Shown here: positions 1 through 10,461 of the stretch, piece after piece
How positions within the stretch are numbered: position 1 is the stretch's first letter
Layout: each line of letters opens with the position of its first letter
DNA from: Alectoria sarmentosa
Taxonomy: Eukaryota; Ascomycota; Lecanoromycetes; Lecanorales; Parmeliaceae
Direction: 5' to 3'
Assembly (NCBI GenBank): GCA_009733775.1
Contig: WOGZ01000060.1
Location: 62,001-126,000, forward strand
Length of the DNA stretch: 64,000 nucleotides
The notes under the pieces: generated by a model
What the model was told of the DNA's origin: nothing
Database searches by the model: none
What the model saw: the letters and a program-made list of their open reading frames with translations, nothing else
Program-made: the position numbers and the translations under genes

Positions 1-930
1 TTATATTTTTTCTAATTCTCATTTTATTAAAAAAAAACTTTATTAACGTTTTAATTTTGTTAATATTGCAATTTTTTTTGATATTAAAACTCGTTTTATA
101 AAAGTTTTTAAATCGATTTGATAATGACGTAAAATAAAATCGAATATAATAATTTAAATTAATTTATAATAAATCTTATTAAGATTTCAGCTAAGCGTAA
201 ATCGTAACTTAAATTTATAATTTTCAATTCTTTTATAATTATAACGTTGAATTAAATAATATATAATAAAACAATCGCGATTTTTTAAAGTGTCGTTATT
301 AAATATAAATAACTTTTAAATATTTAATCGACTTGATATAAGTAATAATATATATAAATATAATAATCTTTTTGAATAATCTTTTAATTAATTCGTCGTT
401 TCTTAATTAAATGGTTTTTATTTTTAATACACTTTTTCTTTAATTATATCGAACGTTGATTTATAAATAAATCGTTATTTTATAAAAAAAAAGATAATAT
501 TATATTAAAGATTTAATATTTATACAATAATTTTATATTAATAATATATAAATAATATTATTTATGAAAGATAATTACAAATTTGCGTAATATAGTAAAT
601 GTTATAATTTACTCAATAATTTTAATACGTTAATTCAATTGAGTTGATATTATGACTATACGTTAAAAAAGTGAAACTATCACATTTAATCATCTTTTTT
701 TATTATAAAATAACACGAATCATTTTTTGTTAAAAGTTTATAAATTATATATTATTATATTTAAAAATTGTAATTGAAAAAATGTAATTATTTATAACTT
801 TTAATAATAATATATTATTTAAATAACTAAAAACTATCAATTTTGAGTTACATAATGAAATGATATTATTAATTGAATATATTCAACTCGTTAAAGTGTT
901 TGAAAGTGTACTCGTTTTTTAAAGAAAAAT
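1..930. repeat. AT-rich RIP-degraded block
   Basis: The stretch is almost all A and T. Most surviving cytosines are in CpG, with CpA and TpG scarce. This is the pattern expected after repeat-induced point mutation converts CpA to TpA. No reading frame of coding quality and no recognisable transposon domain survive. The block ends abruptly near 930, about 100 bp beyond the stop of the first HET gene. Confidence 0.8.
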
Positions 931-1030
931 AATGTCTTTCTCAATGACCGCTACTGGTCGAACTATTTACCATTGACCACGGCAAACGAGGACGCCACGT
1001 TCAGAAATACCGCCGTCTCTCTGCTCTTCA

Positions 1031-3323
1031 TCAACCAAGAAGCCCCGACAGACTCTTCCAGCCCACTCCATGATCCTCAGCTCGCATTAGCGCCAAATGT
1101 GGTGATGCGATACTCTCGAGCGCAGCATCGCTGTACTCATATTGCCAGATACAGAACCCAAGACGCTTCCAGTAGGGGCTGGTCCCTGCTTTTTTGTGCA
1201 CGAAAATCAGACCAACGTGGTATCGAGCAGATACCTTTACGGCTTGTTCATCGTCTTGACTGCCATCGATGAAACTGCCGAGTAGTAGGATCAGCGGACG
1301 TTCTCCTTCAAACCGTTTGGGTACCAAGGCGTTTAGTCCCCAGGCGAGGCGATGCTGTTGTCCGTCGCGGGGTATTTCTTTACGCTTGGACCACACCGCC
1401 GTCCATAAGGGCTCCTCTGGATCGTTTAGACTCTCGTCTCCAATCGTGTGGAGGAAGGTGTCAAGCATTATCTGTTGTGGGCTCTTTGCTCCTGGTAGTT
1501 TCGAGATCGACAAAGTCTCATGGACAGTCTTCCAGGCTCTCGACAGGTCCGCGAAATCGCAAATTTGCCCGCGGAAAGAGCCCCATCGATGTCCTTTGAT
1601 CTTCTCGGTGACGAGGTGACAGCGGTTGTCAAATCCGAGACCCCAGATGCTACTTTGGATGTCCAGACTTGGCACAGTCGACGATCCACTGACTCGCCAG
1701 CCTCGCCCTTCTTCCACGGGCTCGGTGAAGTTATGCAATTGACTTGCTACAGGATACTCGACCAGAATAGCGGCCCCAAGTTGGTCTTCGAGAACGAAGC
1801 GGTTGAAGTATTTTGATCTCGAGTCCGAGACACCCGGTGCACTGGTGCCGAGGCGTAAGCCAAAAATTTGCTGTATCCCATATACGCGGTCTCGATCATG
1901 CATCGTACACCGATACTGTGCGATGTTGTACAAGGCTATTGGATTTCGAGTCGCCAGTGCCAGTATTCCTCTCTGATTCAGCATGTTGTACACCTCCTCA
2001 AGATACTTTAGGCGTTTGCGTATGTCCAGGTCAGCTCTGTTAGCTTGCCACTGCGCTTGGACAATAGGACGCTCGCTTTTAATAATTTGGTTCAGAGTGG
2101 TAGACATGGTACATATCGCCTCTAGGGTAGTATGAGAGCCAATCTTGAAGCCGGGCTCGGATCCGCCAGCCGTCAGATGGGCTTCGAGTGGTAAAATATA
2201 AGCATTTTGGCATAAGAATGCTTCCTGCAGGGTCCATAACGACGTGAACCATGGGTCTATGAAGATATCATCCAGGCTGGCTCTTGCAGTCGCGAGCCAA
2301 CTCATGAATGCTTTGACACGAGCAGAATCTTGCTTTTTCTCTTCCGCGTATGCCATAGCCGCATCTAGCGTTTGTTACGCACTTCAGTAATGGCTTTTGG
2401 TGATTGTTTCTACAGTGAAAGGAGATATACTTACTCGTACTCTGCACTAGATTTGTCACAATATGAGAGAGGCGGTCCCCAAGAACTTTTGTCAGCCAAA
2501 CAAACACGCGTTGCGCCCCGTGAAAGATGACAGCCTGCCTTCCAATCTCGGCTGATTTTTGAGGTCCGTCGTTCTGGTCAATGCAAGCGACATCCAGCCA
2601 CAGGAAGTCAATCCTTTCTCTTGAATCGTCGACTGGCTCGCACGTCTGCCAAATGAGATGCTGGAAATGGTCGACAGAGAAGTGCGTGGGATTGATTCGT
2701 GGAACACGCCAGGTTACACCGTCAATCTCGATCGCTTTGATATTTCGATATTTTTTAATCTTCTTAGTCCCGGGAAAATCAAGATCGTAACGTCCCCAAG
2801 TGTACGAAACCGCATTGTATCTCGGCGCAACATGGTCACCGTACTGATCACCAGGCTGCCATTCCAAAGACGTCATACTGGGAACATGGAGGAGTCGACG
2901 TGGCCAATTCCCAATTCCCTCAAACTGATCATCCTTTTGTGCCCGGTCGTGTGCCAACGGACTCTGCGAGCCATCGGTCTCCGAAGGGAAAACGTAGTCG
3001 TATCCTGAAAGAGGTATTGAGGCAGGAGGATTTAGTTTTTGGGATTGCAGAACGTCTGGTACTTCGTGTGAATCCAAGTCAGTCAAGCCACAGAGAAGAT
3101 TAATCTCTTCGTCCGGTGGTAATGGAGGCGGCGCTGTTGCAGGTATTGTTGCAGCCCACAAAGGGTCGGCTGCCATTGTGGGGGGTCGTTCAATTCCTGT
3201 GCTCAAATCTTGCCTATCACACTGCATATGCACGTGCAGGGACTGTTGGCGCGCTAGCCGAGCCCGGCTGGCTTCGGTAGACCTTCCCAGTCCTTCCCAC
3301 GAGTCGATAGTGGCATCGTGCAT
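1031..3323 (-). CDS. HET-domain protein 1 (heterokaryon incompatibility family)
   Basis: Two exons are inferred: 3323-2435 and 2364-1031. The 70-nt intron starts GTAAGT and ends GCTAG and restores one frame of 740 residues. The usual HET blocks are all present: VSYTWGRYD (about residue 172), IDFLWLDVACIDQ (about 253) and WFTSLWTLQEA (about 336), followed by DRVYGIQQIFGLRLG and a C-terminal GFCIWQ motif. HET domains are known to trigger cell death after nonself contact between fungal strains; which partner this one senses is not visible. The first 135 residues are Pro-rich and unlike the other copies here. The ATG at 3323 is the first in frame (the frame extends upstream only with TTG), so an upstream exon is possible. 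The gene is tandem with two further minus-strand HET genes. Confidence 0.85.
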
Positions 3324-3798
3324 CCGAAATGCAAGACTCCTGCACGTGGTTAGACCTAAAATTGACAAGGATCAGATCGGCTGTCCTTTTTCTGATGTCC
3401 GATCCATCCTCGCTGACTTTGGCCTTCCCTCTTTTTCCTTTTGTCGTGTCGTCGGAATTATGCTCTGGGTCTAGTATGTTATGGAAGCCTGGTAGGGGCG
3501 TTTTCATGACAGAGGTCTGACTTATAGATAACGTTGGTATCTTGGCTGGGGCTTCGGAGCATGTCTAGCAAAGATGTGCAACTTTGGGTACATCAGGCAA
3601 GATTACTTGTAATCAATATCGGAAAAAGTCTATTCGCTAGTGCTCCAAGAGTCCAGAGACATTGAAGGTCATATAAACCCACACCCCGGCGCCATGATTC
3701 CGAGACGCAAGCTCACCTTCTGGTATTTTCTCGGCAACTTGTGCGATGAATGGCTTCGTAGCGTCCGTTCTTCTCCAGCTACTAGTTGCTATTTCGTG
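3324..3798. other. intergenic region between HET genes 1 and 2
   Basis: This 475-bp spacer lies upstream of HET gene 1 and downstream of HET gene 2. It must hold the promoter of the first and the terminator of the second. I see no conserved motif that I can defend. Confidence 0.5.
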
Positions 3799-6324
3799 TC
3801 ACCAAACTACCCAGTCCACGCCTGTAGTAAGCGGTAAGTCTGTTCCAGGTAGAATGAACGTGCCAATTTTCACTAGGCGTTGCGTTGAGAACCACATCCT
3901 TCGGTAGCCTTGTAAGATCAAACCATATTGCCGTTGTGAGTCCCGCAGCAGGCTGACAGCGTATGCGCACACCCCTTCCGGCAGATCCTTTGCCCACTCA
4001 CTAAATGGGCAATTTTGTGCAATTGACCCACGCTTCATGATGTCAATTAACATTGGTGAATCGTTGGGACTTGAAAATTCCGTCGACGCTACAATACCTG
4101 CCCGCTTGATATCTACACTTGCGTCTTGCTTGATTGTCCAAGTCTTTACCGCCGGATGGTCTTCTGGAGTGTATCTGTGCTGGATTGGCATTCCAAGAAT
4201 ATGCGAATACCATCCGTTGGTGGCGGAGAAAGGCATCATTGAGCCCTTATGTGAGCGATTGAATATGTCATACCGCTTTGGTATCTTCTGTCGTCTTGTC
4301 ACAGATTCGTAAAACGATGCACCCAGCTTAGATGCAGCCTCCTTGACAAAGGCTAAAGGATAAGTATTCAGAACTAAGTCCGTGTCTGACTTTGTTTTAG
4401 GCTTGTACCAATCCGTGATCCCTAGAGCAGACATGATAGCCGGGGCTCTGCTACCTGTACATTGGCGAACATTTGCGACCATTAGCAGCCCCACTGGAGA
4501 TGGCGATTCGACGAGATTATTCATTCTCGTAACCAGACACAAGTCCTGGAGCTGTCTTGGCCCGTTGGGCCATTTCAAGTATTGATGCCCGTCGGATTGA
4601 AAATGTTCGTCAGATTCGAGCAAGATATTATATTTCGAGTATCTGCTCATGGTGCCTTCTGTGAAGACCTTGTAAGGCATTCCGTTGCGCCAGACACTTT
4701 CCACGGTGTCTATAAAGCTAAAGAAAGCGTCAACAGGTAAAGAAGTTCCAGCTTTATCGTTCAATGGCATCCAATCTTGAGCGACAAAGGTGATATCAGG
4801 ACAAAGCATTGCTTCTTGGAGGGTCCAGAGCGAGGAAAACCAACAAGCAGGTTCCACAAGCGTCTCGATATTGCTTGACAATACCGATAGTGGGCCAGAT
4901 GCTGCTAGCAAACCGGCAGAATGCCGTGTTTTGACTTCCGCAGGATCGTTTTGTAATGAGAACAGCTCGCTGGAAGTATCAGCTTGATGACGTAGGGAAT
5001 TTAGAAGCGTGTCCGTATCATAAATGCCAGGACAAGTAGTAGCGTGCAAGTAGGAGACTCCGAGCCAGTCCAAGGCTTTCGTAGTTCCATCCCACTGTCT
5101 TGCGTCATTAATCCAGGCTATGCAGCGAGAAGCATTTTGAAAGATTGATGCTTGACGATTTATTTCCTCATCCGCCTTAATAGACCCATCCTGAGGAATG
5201 CAAAAGAGATCGATCCAAATGAAGCGTATCCGCGGGCGAATTTGTTGTAGATGCTCGGGCAGTCTCCCGACTTCAAATTTTTCATTCTGTGGGACAAGCC
5301 ATGGCACTCCATCTATTGGAATTGCCTCTTTCCGCCATCGACCCCAGGTATGACTCACACAACAGTACTCTGGCTCGGTTTCCAATTGGTTCACTATCAC
5401 AGTACGCCTCTGTTCGACGTCCCAGAGGAAAAAAGGCATTTCTTTATGATCGCCTTCTCTGCGTAGCCAAGGACAAGGCTTGTCGATGGAACCCATATAG
5501 AGGCCGGCGTCATGTGTTCTAAGTCCTTTGATATTCATATAAGACGAATAACCAAGTCTCTGAGCTATAGCATGTTGAATAGCCTTAGACCTGATGAACT
5601 GAAGAGTGGTAAGTAGGATTTCCTTGACGTGTGGTTCCCAATGATGCGGATTGAATTCCCTGTTGAAGAGGTCGAACATGATTGCGTGATATACAGATTT
5701 TCGAAGTTGGGCAAATGTTTCTGCGTCTGGGTATGCCTCGCCAAAGAAGGAGACCATTGGATCTTGGGAGGAAGCAGCTGCTTCGAGAGATGCTATTGCG
5801 GCATTCGACAAGGTTGGATCTTGATAAGTTCCTAACCACCAGTGTGTCAAGATGGTCCATGATACATCCCGAGGAACAGATAGAGAGTGGCGAAAATGTG
5901 CTTGCTCCGCCACAACCTCGCGAAACCGGCGCCATCTTCCAAGTGCTACAGCCGCATCGCTGTCTCCGCCGCGAATGTTCGTACCCAAGTACTTCTCAAG
6001 TATCAGTCCCAGAGGGACTTGCGACCAATCGTAGGCGGTTAAGGATGCTGACTTAGATTTATACTTTCTCATCCCTTCGGAGACTCTCCGATCCTCGTCC
6101 ACGGTATCCTGCCAAGTTAGCCTCGTGAAACCTCGTTCAAGTCTAATAGTCTCCAGTTGATCATACTCGGCCCATGCATCACCCCACAACTTTTCCCAAG
6201 ACGTCGAGTATATGTGCTTTTTCTGCAACTCCGGCATTGTCCTCCCATCAAATCGTTGTTTCCAATCCACATAGCGCGATTGTACCTCTTCTCGCAAGAG
6301 CGGATCGTCATGCGCCGAAGTCAT
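3799..6324 (-). CDS. HET-domain protein 2, long form with ~300-residue N-terminal extension
   Basis: Single exon of 841 residues from the ATG at 6324; the frame continues upstream to 6411 only through a GTG codon. Residues 1-300 precede the HET domain and match no motif I recognise. They contain a Trp-rich stretch and the segment MPFFLWDVEQRRTV just before the domain. HET blocks follow: YCCVSHTWGRW (about 320), IRFIWIDLFCIPQDG (about 367) and CWFSSLWTLQEAMLC (about 493). The domain is more divergent than in the neighbours (SHTWG for SYTWG, DLFCIPQ for DVACIDQ), and the amino-terminal WPRRLLH block is absent. It therefore belongs to a different HET subfamily from copies 1, 3, 4 and 5. No frameshift or RIP-type stop is present. 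A role in incompatibility is inferred from the family only. Confidence 0.85.
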   Translation of the reverse strand: MTSAHDDPLLREEVQSRYVDWKQRFDGRTMPELQKKHIYSTSWEKLWGDAWAEYDQLETIRLERGFTRLTWQDTVDEDRRVSEGMRKYKSKSASLTAYDWSQVPLGLILEKYLGTNIRGGDSDAAVALGRWRRFREVVAEQAHFRHSLSVPRDVSWTILTHWWLGTYQDPTLSNAAIASLEAAASSQDPMVSFFGEAYPDAETFAQLRKSVYHAIMFDLFNREFNPHHWEPHVKEILLTTLQFIRSKAIQHAIAQRLGYSSYMNIKGLRTHDAGLYMGSIDKPCPWLRREGDHKEMPFFLWDVEQRRTVIVNQLETEPEYCCVSHTWGRWRKEAIPIDGVPWLVPQNEKFEVGRLPEHLQQIRPRIRFIWIDLFCIPQDGSIKADEEINRQASIFQNASRCIAWINDARQWDGTTKALDWLGVSYLHATTCPGIYDTDTLLNSLRHQADTSSELFSLQNDPAEVKTRHSAGLLAASGPLSVLSSNIETLVEPACWFSSLWTLQEAMLCPDITFVAQDWMPLNDKAGTSLPVDAFFSFIDTVESVWRNGMPYKVFTEGTMSRYSKYNILLESDEHFQSDGHQYLKWPNGPRQLQDLCLVTRMNNLVESPSPVGLLMVANVRQCTGSRAPAIMSALGITDWYKPKTKSDTDLVLNTYPLAFVKEAASKLGASFYESVTRRQKIPKRYDIFNRSHKGSMMPFSATNGWYSHILGMPIQHRYTPEDHPAVKTWTIKQDASVDIKRAGIVASTEFSSPNDSPMLIDIMKRGSIAQNCPFSEWAKDLPEGVCAYAVSLLRDSQRQYGLILQGYRRMWFSTQRLVKIGTFILPGTDLPLTTGVDWVVW

Positions 6325-6771
6325 TGTGGGGTATGCCGTTTGCAGATCTAAAACCTGAATTGACAAGCCTCCCAGCGACCTTTGAAAGGATCTCACGATA
6401 CGGATGTCCACGAGGGATTAGAGAATACGTGGGGCTATATCTCGGCCGCCCTAGGGTCCGCTAGGGATCCCTACACGTACACTAGTGGGCACCTCTAGCT
6501 GGGCGCTAACAGCTAGCTCGCCACGATTTACTGTTGTAATTGGCTCTCTTGATTCTGCCAGATGAAGGATCCTAAGATCGACTACAAGTCTAGGATAGCT
6601 GTGGATATATGTGAGGCTGAAAGTGAAAGGCTGAAAAGTTTCTTGATCAATACAACCAGGAAGGCAACAGACTACGGACAATCTTACTCAACGATCCAGA
6701 AAATACTACGAGAAGCTCTTTGCCCACTCAATGTACGTCCTTCATGAGTCAATACCTAGAGAGCGAATTCT
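6325..6771. other. intergenic region between HET genes 2 and 3
   Basis: This 447-bp spacer is of normal base composition. Short open frames occur but none has coding character. It contains the upstream region of HET gene 2. Confidence 0.5.
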
Positions 6772-8619
6772 TCACCCAAACCTCCCTTTCAAAGGACGAA
6801 GCAACTTCGCCAGATCATCGACCGGACCTCCTTCCACATGCCAGAAGCAAACCCCAATTCTCCTCCAGATTCCTTTCTTTTCCATACCAAGACCACTGCG
6901 GGTACTCCCTTCTCGCACAATGATCAGCGCAACTTCCATAGATTCGATATACTGGACGCGTCCGAGGTAAAGTATGCTAGGCGTCTTTTCGCTGTGCCTT
7001 GTAATTATGGCTTCCCCAAGGGCATGTTGTGTTTCCGCTGCGTGTTTCAACTCAGGAACCCTGCATTCGATTATAGGATCTCCTCTATCATCCAGCACGG
7101 TAGTATCCGGAGGCCATTCAAATGATATGGAGTCACTGTGGTCCATAATCATGCCTTGCTTTGCTCGCTTGAAGAATCGATCCTTGTACGATCCATTCTT
7201 GAAGGAGGCGTTAAGCTCCTTCAACTCACTGGGAGCGTCGCTTACATTACCCAGCAAAGTCAGTGCCTCTTGGCTTCTTGATTTCCAAAAATTTAAAAGC
7301 TCGCGCAGGGAACATGCTGTGCCCTCGAAATACGCCTCGCTTTTTTTGCGGACCAAGATTGTACAAGCTGACGACAGGAATTGATCATGTACGATTATAT
7401 TGTGAAGTCGCCCAGGCACACGAACATGGTTAGTAATGCACCAACTCTGCCCTGCCCTAGGGACTTTCAGATGCTGAAAAGCCTGACTAAGTATAACAGA
7501 TTGGGAGGTTAGCGTTGTGAGGAACTGCAATTCAAGGTCTTCGAGGCCAAAGCGCTGTATTTTCCCAATCGAAGTCGCGGAGTTGCCGAGTCTATAGCCG
7601 TAGACTTGCATGATGGCGTAGATACGATCTTCGGGGCGAGAGGTCTTTCTGAACCTAGCCGCAGCGTACTGGACGTTTGGATTCGGACAAAGCATAAAGT
7701 CTATGCCTGACTCATCGATGATCGCGCGCAGGGACTGGAGCCTTCCAGACTGCAGTGAATAGCCGCCGCCGTGATCTGGACCTGATTCAGCTTGCATAGC
7801 CTGATCCGTCGACATTCTCGCAACGGCGCAAGCACCCGAGATATCCATTAGTTGGGAAAAGGTACTTTCACCTGTCCAAGGTCCATTCGTCGTCACAGGC
7901 TCACCTCTTTTATTCAACAGTATGGCATGTTTTTGCAGTACCGACTCCTGTAACGTCCAAAGCGAAGAAAACCAAGGATCCTCGAGGATACGAGAGATGC
8001 TGCCAACCATCTCTTCCGCTGCTTGAAGTGGGTCAACGCTTCCTTGAGCAAAATCGTAACCGCAACGCATTAAATCTTGCATATGTTGGTTGAGGGTTTC
8101 AGGCTCATGTTTGTTCAGCCAGATGTATGCTTGCCGAGCGCGTTTGAAAATCGCAGCCTGCCGTCCAACCTCTTCCATCTTTTCCTTTTCCCGTTTTTGA
8201 TCGATACAGGCTATGTCTATCCAAATGTAGTCATCTTTGAGCCTGATCCGCTCAAGGAGTCGGGTCAGGTCTGCGACGGTGAAATGATTTACGTCAATCG
8301 ACGGTACCTGCCAGTCGATACCCTTGACTTCAAGTCGAGGACCGGCGGGAATTTCGTAACGGCCCCAGGTGTAAGAGAGGATACTGTAATTCGGCTCTGT
8401 GTCCTGGCCATAAACATTTCCAGGCTTCCACTGTCTTGAGGTCATTGACGGAATATGGAGCAAGCGGCGTGGCCAATCGCGAGGCACACCCAGGGTGTAG
8501 ATACTGTATGCCATAATTATGCCATTCGGGGAAAGGTACAACATCGGTCGATGTTGGTGTATGGATCGACAGATGATCATCAGCTGGTTTAGGGCGCAGT
8601 GCGTCGGATGATGAATCAT
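6772..8619 (-). CDS. HET-domain protein 3
   Basis: Single exon of 615 residues from the ATG at 8619. A second in-frame ATG at 8514 would give 580 residues and lies closer to the WPRRLLHIPSMTS block that opens this subfamily, so either start is possible. The HET signature is complete: LSYTWGRYE (about 81), YIWIDIACIDQ (about 132) and DPWFSSLWTLQES (about 219), then DRIYAIMQVYGYRLGNSA and the C-terminal GVCFWHVE motif. It shares its architecture with copies 1, 4 and 5. The gene is divergent from the membrane-protein gene at 9025, with 405 bp between the starts, so the two could share a promoter region. Function beyond HET family membership is inferred. Confidence 0.87.
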   Translation of the reverse strand: MIHHPTHCALNQLMIICRSIHQHRPMLYLSPNGIIMAYSIYTLGVPRDWPRRLLHIPSMTSRQWKPGNVYGQDTEPNYSILSYTWGRYEIPAGPRLEVKGIDWQVPSIDVNHFTVADLTRLLERIRLKDDYIWIDIACIDQKREKEKMEEVGRQAAIFKRARQAYIWLNKHEPETLNQHMQDLMRCGYDFAQGSVDPLQAAEEMVGSISRILEDPWFSSLWTLQESVLQKHAILLNKRGEPVTTNGPWTGESTFSQLMDISGACAVARMSTDQAMQAESGPDHGGGYSLQSGRLQSLRAIIDESGIDFMLCPNPNVQYAAARFRKTSRPEDRIYAIMQVYGYRLGNSATSIGKIQRFGLEDLELQFLTTLTSQSVILSQAFQHLKVPRAGQSWCITNHVRVPGRLHNIIVHDQFLSSACTILVRKKSEAYFEGTACSLRELLNFWKSRSQEALTLLGNVSDAPSELKELNASFKNGSYKDRFFKRAKQGMIMDHSDSISFEWPPDTTVLDDRGDPIIECRVPELKHAAETQHALGEAIITRHSEKTPSILYLGRVQYIESMEVALIIVREGSTRSGLGMEKKGIWRRIGVCFWHVEGGPVDDLAKLLRPLKGRFG

Positions 8620-9024
8620 CCCTGCGGCGCCAGCGGCTTACCCTCTACTTATGCACCTCATCGACTGCTCCCATTTGCTCAGACCTCTCGTGGCCCTGAG
8701 AGTTTCGGCTTTTGATTCCCCGCCGGACGGAGGCCGGACGGCGCATTAGATGTATCAACGAGATAAGTAGCTTATCCGATTTTCTTTTTTACACCTCAAG
8801 GCCTACCCATTTTGAGTTAGGCCCCCAACCGACACAGCCCGAGGGGCCCGGACTCGCATGACATCCGCTTCTCTCTTAGCGAGCGAGTCAAGTGCGTGGC
8901 AGGATCAATCCTACCATGATTATGTGTCAACAACATCAAATTACATGGCTGGGGCTATGCAGTAATAATAAGTTTAGCTGCTGCTCGCTGCTGCTCGCCC
9001 AAGCCATTAGTCTCCAGACTCAAG
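8620..9024. promoter_or_regulatory. shared divergent upstream region (HET 3 / membrane protein)
   Basis: This 405-bp interval separates two divergently transcribed genes and must contain both promoters. No clear TATA box or inverted operator-like repeat is visible. The assignment rests on gene orientation alone. Confidence 0.4.
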
Positions 9025-10461
9025 ATGGATACATTATTATCTTTCTTCTCCTTCCAAGAACCTTGTATGCCAGATCAAGCAACCTCATTTCGAGTACAGA
9101 ATCAGCCACATCTAGCATTGAATCCCCAAGGACCGCAACCCTCGCTATCTTCCAACATCATGTCAAACGCATCCCAGACTACCTCTGTCATCAGTGCGCT
9201 GGGAACCCTAATCGGATACATTGGTTCGGAAGCTGCAACTGAAGATGTCTTCGAGAGGCTTCTGTGGCCCCAACGCTTCTTCAATCAATTCTCCTACCAC
9301 GACCTCGTTCAGATCGGCTTACTCAATCCCATGGGTGGGCCTATGCACAAGGCCGCTTTGAACACTCTCGACAAATTCCACCAAGCTGGCCTGTTCAAAG
9401 GCCGTAATCTCGGCAATATGCTAGGAACCGCCTTTTTCCACGACACCGGACTAAAATACAAGGTACATTATCCGTCTCCAGGCTCGACGGGCAAGGAATA
9501 TGTTCGGAATGGGCTATGGGTCCAAGCTGTTGCCCGCATCTCCCTTGCTGCCCAAGGTGCGAAAGAACGAAATCCGGAATCGGGCTTGGAGCCACCAAAA
9601 CTTGTTCGGGCAAGGTCGGTGGTAAATTTTCTGGAACTGTCGTATACAGACGGAGATGTAGACCCTGGAAAGACGGTGAAACACGACATCGGGTCGACTA
9701 GCTATCGGACTCTCATGGCCCTCATCTGCAGCGAAATCACTGGGCTAGCAGTCGGTGGGTTCGTTTTAGGGTACTGGCGATCATACTTCAGCTTTCTCTG
9801 GTTCTTGCCTCTGGGTTTGAAGCTGTTGAGCGCACTTTTTACAATACAACGAGAACCCCTCCTGACAAAGCCATCCGGGAAGGAAGGGAACATGGAAGAA
9901 ACTAAACGTTTCGAGGTCAACACTCATGGCCATGGGTTCCTCGTGGTCGAAGGCAAAGAATCAGTCGTCTTGCAATTTTTCAGACACTACGGACATCCCA
10001 TCCGCAATCGCACGCGCGAACTTATCCAGATTTCCATCGTCGTTGCATTCGGCCTCGCATTTCCAATAGGCTTAATGTGCTCGCTCATCTGGATGCCCGT
10101 TGCACTACAATACGTCTGGATTGGATACCAACTTTACGCGACTCTAGCAATGTATATTTACCGCTTCACCAGGGCCCATCAATGGGCGAGAAGCGAAGCG
10201 AGACTGGCACAGAATTTTGCCAAGGGCAACGATGAAGAGCGGATCGCATATCTACAAGATGCTAGTGGAAATACGGTGATGGGTAAATTGACGAGGATAT
10301 ACGTTGGCAATTACGGTGAAGGTCAAAAGGTACTCAAAGAGTTCTTGCCTGGCAAATCAAGCGAGCTTCAGCGAGAGAAGAGCGACAACGACCTCCACGA
10401 ATCAGACAGCTCGGATACATTGAAGAGCATGCCCGAGGACTCCGACGGTACCAATACCTGA
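9025..10461 (+). CDS. multi-pass membrane protein of unknown function
   Basis: Open frame of 478 residues from an ATG at 9025; an internal ATG near residue 46 (MSNASQTTS) could be the real start. I do not recognise the family. Four hydrophobic segments look membrane-spanning: about residues 228-248, 252-272, 332-355 and 358-382. The first 220 residues are soluble and contain a conserved-looking stretch with LLWPQRFFNQFSYHDLVQIG. The tail is hydrophilic and Ser/Asp/Glu-rich. The composition and lack of internal stops support a real gene. It is divergent from HET gene 3 and is the only non-HET gene in the first 12 kb. A partnership with the HET proteins is speculation from position. Confidence 0.75.
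   Translation: MDTLLSFFSFQEPCMPDQATSFRVQNQPHLALNPQGPQPSLSSNIMSNASQTTSVISALGTLIGYIGSEAATEDVFERLLWPQRFFNQFSYHDLVQIGLLNPMGGPMHKAALNTLDKFHQAGLFKGRNLGNMLGTAFFHDTGLKYKVHYPSPGSTGKEYVRNGLWVQAVARISLAAQGAKERNPESGLEPPKLVRARSVVNFLELSYTDGDVDPGKTVKHDIGSTSYRTLMALICSEITGLAVGGFVLGYWRSYFSFLWFLPLGLKLLSALFTIQREPLLTKPSGKEGNMEETKRFEVNTHGHGFLVVEGKESVVLQFFRHYGHPIRNRTRELIQISIVVAFGLAFPIGLMCSLIWMPVALQYVWIGYQLYATLAMYIYRFTRAHQWARSEARLAQNFAKGNDEERIAYLQDASGNTVMGKLTRIYVGNYGEGQKVLKEFLPGKSSELQREKSDNDLHESDSSDTLKSMPEDSDGTNT

Noticed and set aside
1468..3103. Several plus-strand ORFs within HET gene 1
   Set aside because: They are shadows opposite the HET coding sequence, which carries the full domain.
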